Shown piece after piece: positions 16,293 through 24,329 of a stretch of DNA of 51,016 bases. This stretch comes from Lachnospiraceae bacterium. GTDB lineage: Bacteria; Bacillota; Clostridia; Lachnospirales; Lachnospiraceae. Below the pieces are notes generated by a model, which searched no databases, was not told where the DNA came from, and worked only from the letters and a program-made list of their open reading frames with translations. Location: positions 1 through 51,016 of the forward strand of contig JAFZDQ010000084.1 in the NCBI GenBank assembly GCA_017561085.1, read 5' to 3'. Position 1 is the first letter of the stretch. Every line of letters starts with the position of its first letter. A program made the position numbers and the translations under genes.

Positions 16293-17672
16293 TCATTTCA
16301 TCTTCTTTCGCAAATACAAAACATACTTATAAAGGGCACAATGCACAAGTTCCCTTCTTCCTGCCTTATCTACCAGCATCACGCTCGCTTCCGGCCAGGC
16401 GCTTTCCCGTACGCTTTTTCCCTTTTTCAGATATATGTTTATAAACTTATTTATCAATCTGTTCGCTTTGATTTCTTTATATGTAAGATTTGTGGCAAGT
16501 TTTTGTGTCGTTTCACCTATAACATCATCACAAAATACATAATCCCCATAGTTAGATGCTTCCAGCCTCGTTGGTTTACCCATAAAATTCTTCAGAAGCT
16601 TTGTAGCTGTCGGTAAGAAATCATTTTTCGACCAAACTGCATTTTCTTCCTGCTTATTTAATCTTTCAGCTAACATTTCTGCATATTTAATTAAATATGC
16701 CGTACTTTTCTCTACTTTCTCGCAATTCGGATTTATATCCTTTTCCAAAACCGGCGTATATCCGTATGTCCCCCACTCAAAACCAACAGTCATTCCTTCA
16801 GGCGAACTAAATATACATTCAAATAAATTATTGTTAAAATATACTTTACGACGGAGCATATTTTCCGGTCTGAAATACCAAACATGATACGAATCTCGGT
16901 CTACATTCTTCGGATATTCATACATGCCGAAATAATAACCTTCTAATTTCCCCTGATATCCCATACTTCTCAGAATATGGAGAAAAGATTTTTGCATACT
17001 TCCGACCCAACCACTATCTACCAACGCATAAGGAACATCATTCAACATTCCTTCCTGCCTCAAATAGCCGCTTACATTCGGATATTTATCCCTTGAATGG
17101 GATACCATTGCGTCCATAAACACTGAACAATTTTTTAATATCGGAGCCAGGGTTTTCACCTCTTTATGTGACAAAACAGCTGTCATTTTATCAGCATATC
17201 CTGTCAATTCTCCTACTAACTTTGCTTCAGACTCACTAAGTCCTGCTCTATCCATAATTTTGGCAAAGGTTACATTCATTCCGCCAAGGCAAATATATTC
17301 CAAACTTTTTTCATATAATAAGCAATACTCTGCACTTCTCAATGCATATCTGGAACAATATAAATAGCAACATTCAATGGGCAGATTTAATCTGATACAA
17401 AATTCATTTGCAACCTGATACATGGAATATCCGTCTCTTGCCAAAAAATACAATCGTTTTTTTCCGTTTAAAACAGCATCCTTTAATACCCACAGCACGT
17501 AGTTACACATAATGGGGGCAATTACGAAAAATTCCGTCATATCCCTTTTTTCTTTCAAAAAAAGTGTTTCAGATATTTCCAACAGCATCGGTTCTTGACT
17601 CAAAATCTTCCGATACTTCCTGAGACGTTTTTCCTGCTCCGCTTGAATTTCCATTTTCATTTTGTACTTCAT
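16293..17672 (-). CDS. Uncharacterised RDG-motif protein, paralogue of the C-terminal half of the HAD protein
   Basis: About 459 residues, no signal peptide or membrane helix. It shares a run of motifs in the same order with the C-terminal half of the protein at 11547-13649: YFLARDGY, YCSRYA, VDSGWVGS, FSSPEG and EWGT. No HAD nucleophile motif is present, so this is the freestanding version of that domain. Function unknown; presence of two copies in one operon argues for a real step in glycan assembly. A TTG eight codons upstream (17696) is possible, but ATG at 17672 has GGTGAGAG at proper distance. Even so the gene overlaps the upstream glycosyltransferase by 104 bases. Confidence 0.75.
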   Translation of the reverse strand: MKYKMKMEIQAEQEKRLRKYRKILSQEPMLLEISETLFLKEKRDMTEFFVIAPIMCNYVLWVLKDAVLNGKKRLYFLARDGYSMYQVANEFCIRLNLPIECCYLYCSRYALRSAEYCLLYEKSLEYICLGGMNVTFAKIMDRAGLSESEAKLVGELTGYADKMTAVLSHKEVKTLAPILKNCSVFMDAMVSHSRDKYPNVSGYLRQEGMLNDVPYALVDSGWVGSMQKSFLHILRSMGYQGKLEGYYFGMYEYPKNVDRDSYHVWYFRPENMLRRKVYFNNNLFECIFSSPEGMTVGFEWGTYGYTPVLEKDINPNCEKVEKSTAYLIKYAEMLAERLNKQEENAVWSKNDFLPTATKLLKNFMGKPTRLEASNYGDYVFCDDVIGETTQKLATNLTYKEIKANRLINKFINIYLKKGKSVRESAWPEASVMLVDKAGRRELVHCALYKYVLYLRKKMK

Positions 17673-18513
17673 ATCTCTCACCAAAATGTTTTTCAAATGT
17701 GTGATACAACTTTTTTACCCCTAAAATAAGCAAAGACGGCGTCACCGCAGCCAAAAGTGGTCTTATTACGAACAACCAACCTACAGGGAATAAAATCCCT
17801 AATTCTTTAAAATTCCGATATCGCAAACGCATTTCGTCAATTCTGTATTTGAATTTTCTTTTTTTATATGAGTTATTATCTTCCCTGTAATAAATTAATT
17901 CCTGTTGGATGTTATATCCCCGATAATCACATTTGTACAAATGCATAAATAATTCATAGTCTTCACATCGTAAAACTTCCTTGGATGAACAATAAGTAAT
18001 CGTTCCGTCAAACACACTTCTTCGAATCATTACCGTGGGATGAATATACGGAGAAAACCGTAAAAAATTAAGTTCATCCGGTGTTTCCGGCATTTTCCTG
18101 ACGCCCCAACAGTTTCCGTTTTCGTCAACCAACTTGGCATTGCTTCCTACAAATGCCACTTCCGGATGTTCTTCCAGATACTTATATTGCACTTCCAATC
18201 TGTCCAAAGCACAAAAATCATCATCATCCATTCGAGCCAAATATTTTCCTCTGGCCACATCTATGCAAGAATTCAGCGAGTATGCCAATCCGTGATTAAC
18301 CGGATTGTTAATCAGAACAATCCGGTTATCCATAAGGGCATATTCCTGCAAAAATTCATATACCTCGCCATCAGAACCGTCATTATAAATAATAAATTCA
18401 AAGTCCTGAAATGTTTGATGTAAAATGGACTGTACCGCCTCATCCAGTTGTATCTTATTTTTTTGATTATAGATACTCATAATCACACTGATTTGAGGCC
18501 TATTCTCATACAT
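17569..18513 (-). CDS. Family 2 glycosyltransferase
   Basis: GT-A glycosyltransferase of 314 residues. ISVIMSIYNQKNK starts the fold, IIYNDGSDGE binds nucleotide and YLARMDDDDFC carries the DXD metal site; GKYLARMDDDD is typical of rhamnosyl- and galactosyl-type GT2 enzymes, but the donor cannot be fixed. A hydrophobic stretch near residues 250-275 could touch the membrane. The ATG follows GAAGGTGTAATT. The last 30 or so residues are polar, low in order and lie within the 104-base overlap with the next gene, so this tail may be a late extension. Confidence 0.88.
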   Translation of the reverse strand: MYENRPQISVIMSIYNQKNKIQLDEAVQSILHQTFQDFEFIIYNDGSDGEVYEFLQEYALMDNRIVLINNPVNHGLAYSLNSCIDVARGKYLARMDDDDFCALDRLEVQYKYLEEHPEVAFVGSNAKLVDENGNCWGVRKMPETPDELNFLRFSPYIHPTVMIRRSVFDGTITYCSSKEVLRCEDYELFMHLYKCDYRGYNIQQELIYYREDNNSYKKRKFKYRIDEMRLRYRNFKELGILFPVGWLFVIRPLLAAVTPSLLILGVKKLYHTFEKHFGERYEVQNENGNSSGAGKTSQEVSEDFESRTDAVGNI

Positions 18514-18561
18514 AATTACACCTTCTTCTTTCGTACCCTCATACTTTCTGATATAATAGTA

Positions 18562-19698
18562 TTAAGATAAGTTTCTATACACAGTTCTCATTATTTTATC
18601 TGTAACAGATACGTCAAATTCCTCTGCTGTTTTTAAACATTTTTGAGACATCTTTTTCCTCATATCTGCTTGCTCATACATCTTTTTAATTGCATTAGCA
18701 TACTCTTCCGCCGTACCGCTTTTACATACAAGACCGTTCATGCCGTGTTTCATATATTCTCTGGTCCCTCTACAGTCAGAAGTAATTAACGGAATTCCCG
18801 CCGCCATAGCTTCAAGTGCTGCAATCCCCAGCCCTTCACGCTTTGACGGAAACGCGAAACAATCCGCCGCAGCTAACATTCTCGGTATATCATTGCGGAA
18901 ACCAAACAAGGTTACCTGCTTAGCTATACATAGTTCATCCGCTATATCCTGTAGCTCCGCTTCCATTGGCCCTCTTCCGCAGATCCCGTAATAAATCTTC
19001 GGATTTTCTAACTTAGCAATTGCTTGCATAATCACTTTATGATTCTTATTTTTATTTAGTTCACCAACGGAAAGCACAAAAAAAACATCGTTAGGAATAT
19101 TTAACTCCCTACGAGCCTCATCTCTTCTACCATCCACCGGCGCAAAACGATTATTTAAAATTCCCACTCCCGGAATCCATTCAATCCGGTCTATGTTCTT
19201 AAAACGATACTTTGTAGCTACCGTATAATCTTCTTTATTAATCGTAATCAGCCAATCCGTTATTTTCGCCAACAACCATTCCACAGGGAAATAGATTAAC
19301 CAGTTTATAATTGGAGCCCCTTTGTAAAAATGAAATCCATGAGCGGTATATATGACAACTACCCTTTTTTTCAATCCCAATGTCACAAGTCGTCCGATTA
19401 CGCCTCCCATTGGATTATGGCAATGTATCATATCAATTTTTTCTTTCACAATTATTTTCCGCACCTGAAAAAAAGCTTTTAAATTCTTAAAAATCTGTTT
19501 GGGTGACTTCTGTATCCCCACCTGATGTAATATGATTCCTTTATTTCTCAGTTCCTCTTTATTTACTTCATATACAGGATTATGAAAATTAGATGCATAA
19601 TGAACTTCATATCCCATTTCCTGTAAAATTTTGACGTCATTCATTTCAAATTGTTGCAAAAAACCACTGATTGTAGTCAAAAATAAAGCTTTTTTCAT
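18562..19698 (-). CDS. Family 4 glycosyltransferase, first gene of the glycan operon
   Basis: Retaining GT-B glycosyltransferase of 378 residues. The C-terminal half shows the family pattern LSVGELNKNKNH, AADCFAFPSKREGLGIAALE (the EX7E motif) and the SDCRGTREY loop. The N-terminal half has MIHCHNPMGGVIGRL, common in enzymes near the first steps of capsule or O-antigen assembly (EpsD/PglA-like). The ribosome site is poor (GAAGAAGATGAA). It is the promoter-proximal gene, facing the XRE regulator across about 290 bases. Which sugar it moves is unknown. Confidence 0.9.
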   Translation of the reverse strand: MKKALFLTTISGFLQQFEMNDVKILQEMGYEVHYASNFHNPVYEVNKEELRNKGIILHQVGIQKSPKQIFKNLKAFFQVRKIIVKEKIDMIHCHNPMGGVIGRLVTLGLKKRVVVIYTAHGFHFYKGAPIINWLIYFPVEWLLAKITDWLITINKEDYTVATKYRFKNIDRIEWIPGVGILNNRFAPVDGRRDEARRELNIPNDVFFVLSVGELNKNKNHKVIMQAIAKLENPKIYYGICGRGPMEAELQDIADELCIAKQVTLFGFRNDIPRMLAAADCFAFPSKREGLGIAALEAMAAGIPLITSDCRGTREYMKHGMNGLVCKSGTAEEYANAIKKMYEQADMRKKMSQKCLKTAEEFDVSVTDKIMRTVYRNLS

Positions 19699-19750
19699 TT
19701 CATCTTCTTCTTTCGGTATCAGTAGGCATATATAACTTAAACGATTGCTT

Positions 19751-19779
19751 AACTAATAAATATATGACACTTATTAGTT
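19751..19779. promoter_or_regulatory. Inverted repeat, candidate operator upstream of the glycan operon
   Basis: AACTAATAA (19751-19759) and TTATTAGTT (19771-19779) are perfect 9-bp arms separated by 11 bases. The position, 53-81 bases before the first glycan gene and next to a TTGCCA hexamer on the minus strand, suits a regulator site. No T-run follows, so a terminator is unlikely. Confidence 0.4.
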
Positions 19780-19927
19780 GGCAAATACCTAATTTTTGTC
19801 ATATTAAGCCGCAAAAAACCTATAAATAAGGCTGTTTTATCCCTACATACAATCGCAAAATCATCAAATTTTTATCATGCCAAAATTCATTATATCCCCT
19901 TTAAGCAAATTTTGCAATGCTTTCAGC

Positions 19928-19970
19928 ATATTTTAGTTATCCTATAGCAATACTAAAAAAGCTAAAATAT
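19928..19970. promoter_or_regulatory. Inverted repeat in the XRE gene leader, candidate autoregulatory site
   Basis: ATATTTTAG (19928-19936) and CTAAAATAT (19962-19970) are perfect 9-bp arms with a 25-base spacer, ending just before the GGAGGT ribosome site of the regulator. Could be an operator or could fold in the mRNA leader. Its sequence differs from the repeat near the glycan operon. Confidence 0.35.
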
Positions 19971-19987
19971 AAATGGAGGTATTTACT

Positions 19988-20287
19988 ATGATTCATGGGT
20001 TGGGAGAACGTCTACAGTTACAAAGAATGAATATGAAGCTCACACAAAAAGAAGTCGCCATCACTATTGGTGTGTCGCCCTCCGTTTTATCAAACTATGA
20101 AAACGGAGAACGCGTACCTAGTATAGAAAATCTCATGGCTCTTGCAGGCTTATACCGGTGCTCTACCGATTATTTATTAGGTATAAGCAAAACTGAAAAT
20201 ATCCAGCTTGATACTTCTATGCTAGACACTGAGCAAAAACGGCTATTACAATATTTTTTGCACAGTTTGAAATCAGTCTCCAATTAG
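19988..20287 (+). CDS. XRE-family helix-turn-helix regulator
   Basis: A 99-residue DNA-binding protein. Residues about 5-60 are a classic HTH_3 domain: LGERLQLQRMNMKLTQKEVA, then IGVSPSVLSNYENGERVPS (recognition helix) and LAGLYRCSTDYLLG. The short C-terminal tail has no clear sensor domain. An ATG at 19973 is in frame, but the GGAGGT at 19975-19980 sits inside that version and seven bases before the ATG at 19988, which is therefore the start. It is divergent from the glycan operon and convergent with metA, so control of the glycan operon is the natural guess. Confidence 0.9.
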   Translation: MIHGLGERLQLQRMNMKLTQKEVAITIGVSPSVLSNYENGERVPSIENLMALAGLYRCSTDYLLGISKTENIQLDTSMLDTEQKRLLQYFLHSLKSVSN

Positions 20288-20318
20288 TTTATCGCGATAA
20301 TGTATTGGCTTTTCCAAA

Positions 20319-20362
20319 TAAAAAAGCACTGATTTCTTTTCAGAAACCAATGCTCATTTTTT
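20319..20362. terminator. Bidirectional terminator between XRE gene and metA
   Basis: Hairpin with arms at 20325-20337 and 20342-20354 (13 positions, two mismatches) and a 4-base loop. A T-run follows on the plus strand (20357-20362) and an A-run precedes it (20320-20325), so it can end transcripts of both convergent genes. Confidence 0.75.
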
Positions 20363-20432
20363 CTTGTGCTCAAATCAATCTTTTCTTTAATTTCCAGTAA
20401 GTAATTCCTTTACATCAATTAACCTTTTCCTA

Positions 20433-21338
20433 TTACAATTCGTACGGGGTCACCTGATATACGTAATAATTGAGCCAGTTAGAATACAGATTATTACTAT
20501 GAGAGCGCCACTGCAGAAGAGGTCTCTTGGTGTCATCATCATCCGGATAATAATTCTTGGGAATTTCGATGGGAAGTCCTTTGTTTTTGTCCCTCATATA
20601 CTCGTTATGTAAGGTAAATCTGTCATACTCCGGGTGACCCATCACGAAAATCTGCTTTCCTTCATCGGTCATACAAAGAAGGACGCCGGCTTCCTCTGAT
20701 TCTGCTAACACCATAAGCTGCTCACAGTTATAAATATCCTCTTTGGAGGTGGCGGTATGACGGCTGTGGGGAATCATAAATTCATCATCAAAGCCCCGTA
20801 CCAAGGGGATTTTACGGTTCATTACTTTATGCTTATATACACCGAAAAGTTTCTTATCAAGAAGGGTCTTTTCGATTCCGAAGTGATAATAAAGCCCCGC
20901 CTGGGCGCCCCAGCAAATATGAAGCGTACTGGTTACATGGTCCTTGGTCCAGTCCATAATTTCACAAAGTTCAGGCCAATAATCCACCTCATCAAAGCTA
21001 ATCTGCTCTACCGGTGCCCCTGTAATAATAAGTCCGTCAAACTTTCTGTGTTTCAGTTCATCAAAAGTATTGTAAAAACGGTTCAAATGCTGAATGGGCG
21101 TATTTAATGACACATGACTGTTCATCTTCATAAAAGTCACATCCACATGCAGAGGGGTATTGGAAAGTGCCCGAAGCAGCTGCAATTCGGTGTCCTGCTT
21201 AATGGGCATCAGATTAAGGATACAAATCTCAAGAGGACGGATGTCCTGATGAAGCATCCTGTACTCATCCATCACAAATATATTTTCATTTTCCAGTATT
21301 TCCTTTGCAGGTAACTGACTTTGTACTTTAATAGGCAT
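20433..21338 (-). CDS. metA: Homoserine O-acetyltransferase (MetA/MetAA type)
   Basis: First committed step of methionine synthesis: acylation of homoserine in the cytosol. 301 residues, full length. The catalytic cysteine is C142 in HICWGAQAG, and the His/Glu of the triad are in VMGHPEYD. Residue 111 is Glu (TGAPVEQ). In this family Glu at 111 goes with acetyl-CoA, Gly with succinyl-CoA, so acetyl transfer is predicted. The ATG follows TTGGAGAATCGTT. It lies 91 bases downstream of ligA with short repeats between, and ends at a shared terminator with the XRE gene. No SAM riboswitch could be recognised upstream. Confidence 0.95.
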   Translation of the reverse strand: MPIKVQSQLPAKEILENENIFVMDEYRMLHQDIRPLEICILNLMPIKQDTELQLLRALSNTPLHVDVTFMKMNSHVSLNTPIQHLNRFYNTFDELKHRKFDGLIITGAPVEQISFDEVDYWPELCEIMDWTKDHVTSTLHICWGAQAGLYYHFGIEKTLLDKKLFGVYKHKVMNRKIPLVRGFDDEFMIPHSRHTATSKEDIYNCEQLMVLAESEEAGVLLCMTDEGKQIFVMGHPEYDRFTLHNEYMRDKNKGLPIEIPKNYYPDDDDTKRPLLQWRSHSNNLYSNWLNYYVYQVTPYEL

Positions 21339-21357
21339 AACGATTCTCCAATCAATA

Positions 21358-21445
21358 CTTTATTCCATTTCAAATACTTTCACACTTACGCTTTATTCCA
21401 TTCCGAACACGTCATTTCAAGCGTATGCTTTATTCCATGCCGAAC
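21358..21445. repeat. Three tandem copies of the ligA 3' end
   Basis: CTTTATTCCAT recurs at 21358, 21391 and 21428 on the plus strand (33- and 37-base steps). The rightmost copy is the true end of ligA (codons FGME and stop); the middle copy repeats CTTTATTCCATnCCGAAC and the left one is more decayed. This looks like slippage or duplication of the gene's last codons into the gap before metA. Confidence 0.65.
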
Positions 21446-23397
21446 TGCGCCACAAATTCTTCTTCCGTCAGAATCGGAATACCAAGTTCCTTGGCTTTTT
21501 TATTCTTGGAAGAGGTGGAGGCCGCATCATTGTTTACCAGATAATTGGTTTTGGAGGTAACGCTTCCTGTTACCTTACCGCCGTTTGCTTCCACATATTT
21601 CTTTAAGGCATCACGATTCTTAAACAGATGCACATCTCCCGTTACCACAAAGGTAAGGCCTGCGCAGGTTCCGCCGGAGGTGTCTTTCTTTTCTACTTTT
21701 TCAATTTCAACCTCAGAAAGAAGCTTCTCTAATACCTTACGGTTCTCTTCTTTCTGATACCAGGCAAGTACGGAATTTGACTTCTCGGGACCGATTCCTT
21801 CTATATCTTCAAAACCGATACCATTTAAAAGACGTTCCAAAAAGCCGTCAAATCCGCAGGACGCCACAATTTTCTTTCCGGCATCGGTTCCGATCATGGG
21901 AATACAAAGTGCATACAAAAATTGAACCGGATGCACCTTTCTGCTCTTTTCAATGGCACGTACCATATTATCAAAGGATTTCTCACCGAAGCCTTCCATC
22001 TGCTTAATGGTATCCCCATGCTCTGCCAGATGATAAATGTCGGCAAAATCCGTAATAAATCCCTCATTCATGAATTTTAACATGGTTTGGATAGATAGTC
22101 CATCAATATCCATACCGGATTTACTTACAAAACGGGTAAATTTCTTTCCATGCTTCGCGCTGCAGTTTTCGTTGGTACAATGCAGCGTCTTTGTTCCGCT
22201 GTTTTTACTGATTCTGATTTGGGTCTCGGCCTTACATACGGGACACATCTTGGGAATATCAAATTTCCCGTTTGACTCTGTCACCGCAATACACTTAGGA
22301 ATAATTTTATTCGCCTTAATCACTTCCAGTACGCAACCATCCCCGATTCCGAGACGCTCCATTTCACTGATATTGCATAAAGAAGCGCGGGAAACCGTGG
22401 TTCCTTCCAATAAAACAGGTTCAAATACAGCTACCGGTGATATGGTTGAAGCCGCACAGGACCATTCCACATACAAAAGCTTCGACTTAGCAGACACATC
22501 CTGCCACTTAAAAGCATAACCTGCTCTGGTAGCATGATGACCGGTTACCGAACCGGTAGATGCATACGCTACATCATCATAACAGATAACCAGACCGTCT
22601 ACCGGAATATCCATCTCTCCGCTTTCTACCTTTTCCGTAAAACGTGCAATGACTTCTTCCAATCTATCTGCCGTAAGTGCTTCTCTTTCAATTACACGAA
22701 AGCCCAGTTTTTCCAGGTAGTCCATGCGCTCTCCCCAGGAATTCATCTCTTCATCCAAATGCACCAGGGTAAAAGCATTGAAATATACATGCCGCTCTTT
22801 CACCTTCTCCGGGTCATCCAAACTTAATGTTCCGCTGGCTAAGTTTCTGGGGTTGGCATATTTCTCATCGTCATCTTCAATCATATCATTAATCAGGGCA
22901 AAGTCCGTATAGGAGATTGTGGCTTCTCCTCTTACAACCAAATGCCCTTTATATTCAATTTCCAAAGGGAAACCCTTAATTGCATTTTTTAAATAAGTAA
23001 TATTGGAACCGGTGGTGCCGTTTCCCCGGGTTAATATCTTCGTAAGGATACCATTGTCATAGGTAAGCACCAGGGTTAATCCGTCTAATTTCCAGGAAAG
23101 CCATATTTTTTTGTCATCTGCCCATTTTCTCAATTCGGAAATCTGCTTGGTCTTGGCAAGGGAAAGCGCCGGGTACTCATGTACCTCTCTCTCACCTGCC
23201 ACTTCTTCTGCTCCGGTATTACGCGTGGGACTTTCCGGCAGCACATAACCGGTTTCCTCTTCCAATTGGGTCAGTTCATCAAAAAGAGCATCCCATTCAT
23301 AGTTGGACATAATCTCTTCTTTGCCTCCATAGTAGCTTTCGGAGGCTTCATTTAATATTTTTACCAGTTCTTCACAACGTTTTTTCTTGTTTTCCAT
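21430..23397 (-). CDS. ligA: NAD+-dependent DNA ligase, divergent
   Basis: Seals nicks in duplex DNA using NAD+. 655 residues with the usual order: Ia domain, adenylation domain with the lysine in SWKLDGLTL (KxDG, about residue 100), OB-like region, four-cysteine zinc finger (CPVCKAE and CTNENC, about 390-415), helix-hairpin-helix repeats and a C-terminal BRCT domain (GLTFVVTGDVHLFKNRDAL, about 580-655). The conserved RGDGxxGE loop reads RGNGTTGSN, two changes from consensus, and other core segments are also atypical. It may be a second, specialised ligase; whether the genome has a standard copy cannot be seen here. The ATG follows GAAGGAAAACTTGC. Confidence 0.88.
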   Translation of the reverse strand: MENKKKRCEELVKILNEASESYYGGKEEIMSNYEWDALFDELTQLEEETGYVLPESPTRNTGAEEVAGEREVHEYPALSLAKTKQISELRKWADDKKIWLSWKLDGLTLVLTYDNGILTKILTRGNGTTGSNITYLKNAIKGFPLEIEYKGHLVVRGEATISYTDFALINDMIEDDDEKYANPRNLASGTLSLDDPEKVKERHVYFNAFTLVHLDEEMNSWGERMDYLEKLGFRVIEREALTADRLEEVIARFTEKVESGEMDIPVDGLVICYDDVAYASTGSVTGHHATRAGYAFKWQDVSAKSKLLYVEWSCAASTISPVAVFEPVLLEGTTVSRASLCNISEMERLGIGDGCVLEVIKANKIIPKCIAVTESNGKFDIPKMCPVCKAETQIRISKNSGTKTLHCTNENCSAKHGKKFTRFVSKSGMDIDGLSIQTMLKFMNEGFITDFADIYHLAEHGDTIKQMEGFGEKSFDNMVRAIEKSRKVHPVQFLYALCIPMIGTDAGKKIVASCGFDGFLERLLNGIGFEDIEGIGPEKSNSVLAWYQKEENRKVLEKLLSEVEIEKVEKKDTSGGTCAGLTFVVTGDVHLFKNRDALKKYVEANGGKVTGSVTSKTNYLVNNDAASTSSKNKKAKELGIPILTEEEFVAQFGME

Positions 23398-23615
23398 GCA
23401 AGTTTTCCTTCATCAACAACATTATTCCCGTCATTTATTCATTAAATAACACTTGTATTTATTACTTTCCGTTAGTAATTTGTTATTATTGCGTTATTTT
23501 GGCGTATTTTTGCAAGTTTTTGCCAAAAATCGTCATTTTCACGCTCTCCACAATATCTATAAATCCATCATACAACATTTTGTGTTTGGAATCAAATTCT
23601 TTCCTTTTTCCGGTC
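23398..23615. other. Non-coding gap between rluF end and ligA start
   Basis: 218 AT-rich bases. It must hold the ligA promoter and the end of the rluF message, but I could not read a clean promoter or terminator. A small dyad (ATTAC / GTAAT, 23461-23479) and GCAAGTTTTTGC are the only structures noted. Confidence 0.4.
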
Positions 23616-24323
23616 TTATTTTGCAGCGCACAGGCGATACAATTCTTCTAATTCTTCTCCCTGAATCTGTCTGTACTGTCCTACTTGCAATTTTTCCAGC
23701 TTGATATTTACAACACGGATTCGTTTAATGGCTGTTACCTTGTAATTTAATGTTTCCGCCATCCTTCTGATTTGTCTATTGACTCCCTGGGTTAATACAA
23801 TACGGAAGGTAAACTTCCCAATTTGCTCTACCAGGCAGGGTCTTGTCTGTATTTTCAGTTCTTCCAGGTAGATTCCTTGTGACATTTTTTCAATGAATTC
23901 ATCCGTAATCTCTTTATTCACCTTTACAAGGTATTCTTTTTCATGATGATTGCTTCCCCGCATCATGGCATCAATCAAATCCCCGTCATTGGTTAACAAA
24001 AGCAGTCCTTCCGAATCCTTATCCAATCTGCCTGCATAGGTGACACGCACCGGAAACTTAACCACATCCGTAATTTTCTTGTCCGCAAAGCGGTCTTTTT
24101 CCGTACAGGTTACGCCAACCGGCTTATAATAAGCCAATACTACTTTTTCATTCTTTCCGTGAACCGGTTTCCCGTTCACACAAATGGTCATGCTGTCATT
24201 TACCTGCATTCCCATATCGGCAACGCTGCCGTTTACGGTAACTCTCCCTTGGGAAATCAGCTTATCCGCTTCTCTTCTGGAGCAAATTCCGCAAGAAGCC
24301 AAATACTTATTTAAACGTTCCAT
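23616..24323 (-). CDS. rluF: 23S rRNA pseudouridine synthase, RluF-like (RsuA family)
   Basis: Isomerises a specific uridine in ribosomal RNA. 235 residues: an N-terminal S4 RNA-binding domain (ERLNKYLASCGICSRREADK) and the catalytic domain with the aspartate in AGRLDKDSEGLLLLTNDG. The stretch RGSNHHEKEYLVKVNKEIT matches RluF more than RsuA or RluB; the exact target uridine is inferred. Ends with LYRLCAAK. It starts six bases after the stop of hflX behind AGGATAATATCAG, so both are probably on one message. Confidence 0.85.
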   Translation of the reverse strand: MERLNKYLASCGICSRREADKLISQGRVTVNGSVADMGMQVNDSMTICVNGKPVHGKNEKVVLAYYKPVGVTCTEKDRFADKKITDVVKFPVRVTYAGRLDKDSEGLLLLTNDGDLIDAMMRGSNHHEKEYLVKVNKEITDEFIEKMSQGIYLEELKIQTRPCLVEQIGKFTFRIVLTQGVNRQIRRMAETLNYKVTAIKRIRVVNIKLEKLQVGQYRQIQGEELEELYRLCAAK

Positions 24324-24329
24324 CTGATA

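Larger units (their letters stand above)
19699..19987. promoter_or_regulatory. Divergent control region between glycan operon and XRE regulator
   Basis: AT-rich gap of about 290 bases between the start of the minus-strand glycan operon and the plus-strand regulator. It holds two perfect 9-bp inverted repeats (listed separately) and TTGCAA / TTGCCA hexamers that could serve as -35 boxes, but no convincing full promoter could be read by eye for either direction. No long reading frame is present. Confidence 0.5.

Noticed and set aside
20433-21430. SAM or T-box riboswitch before metA
   Set aside because: The 91-base gap is explained by tandem remnants of the ligA end; no S-box or T-box core could be drawn.
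22037-22519. 160-codon plus-strand open frame inside ligA
   Set aside because: Antisense shadow of a well-supported ligase gene.
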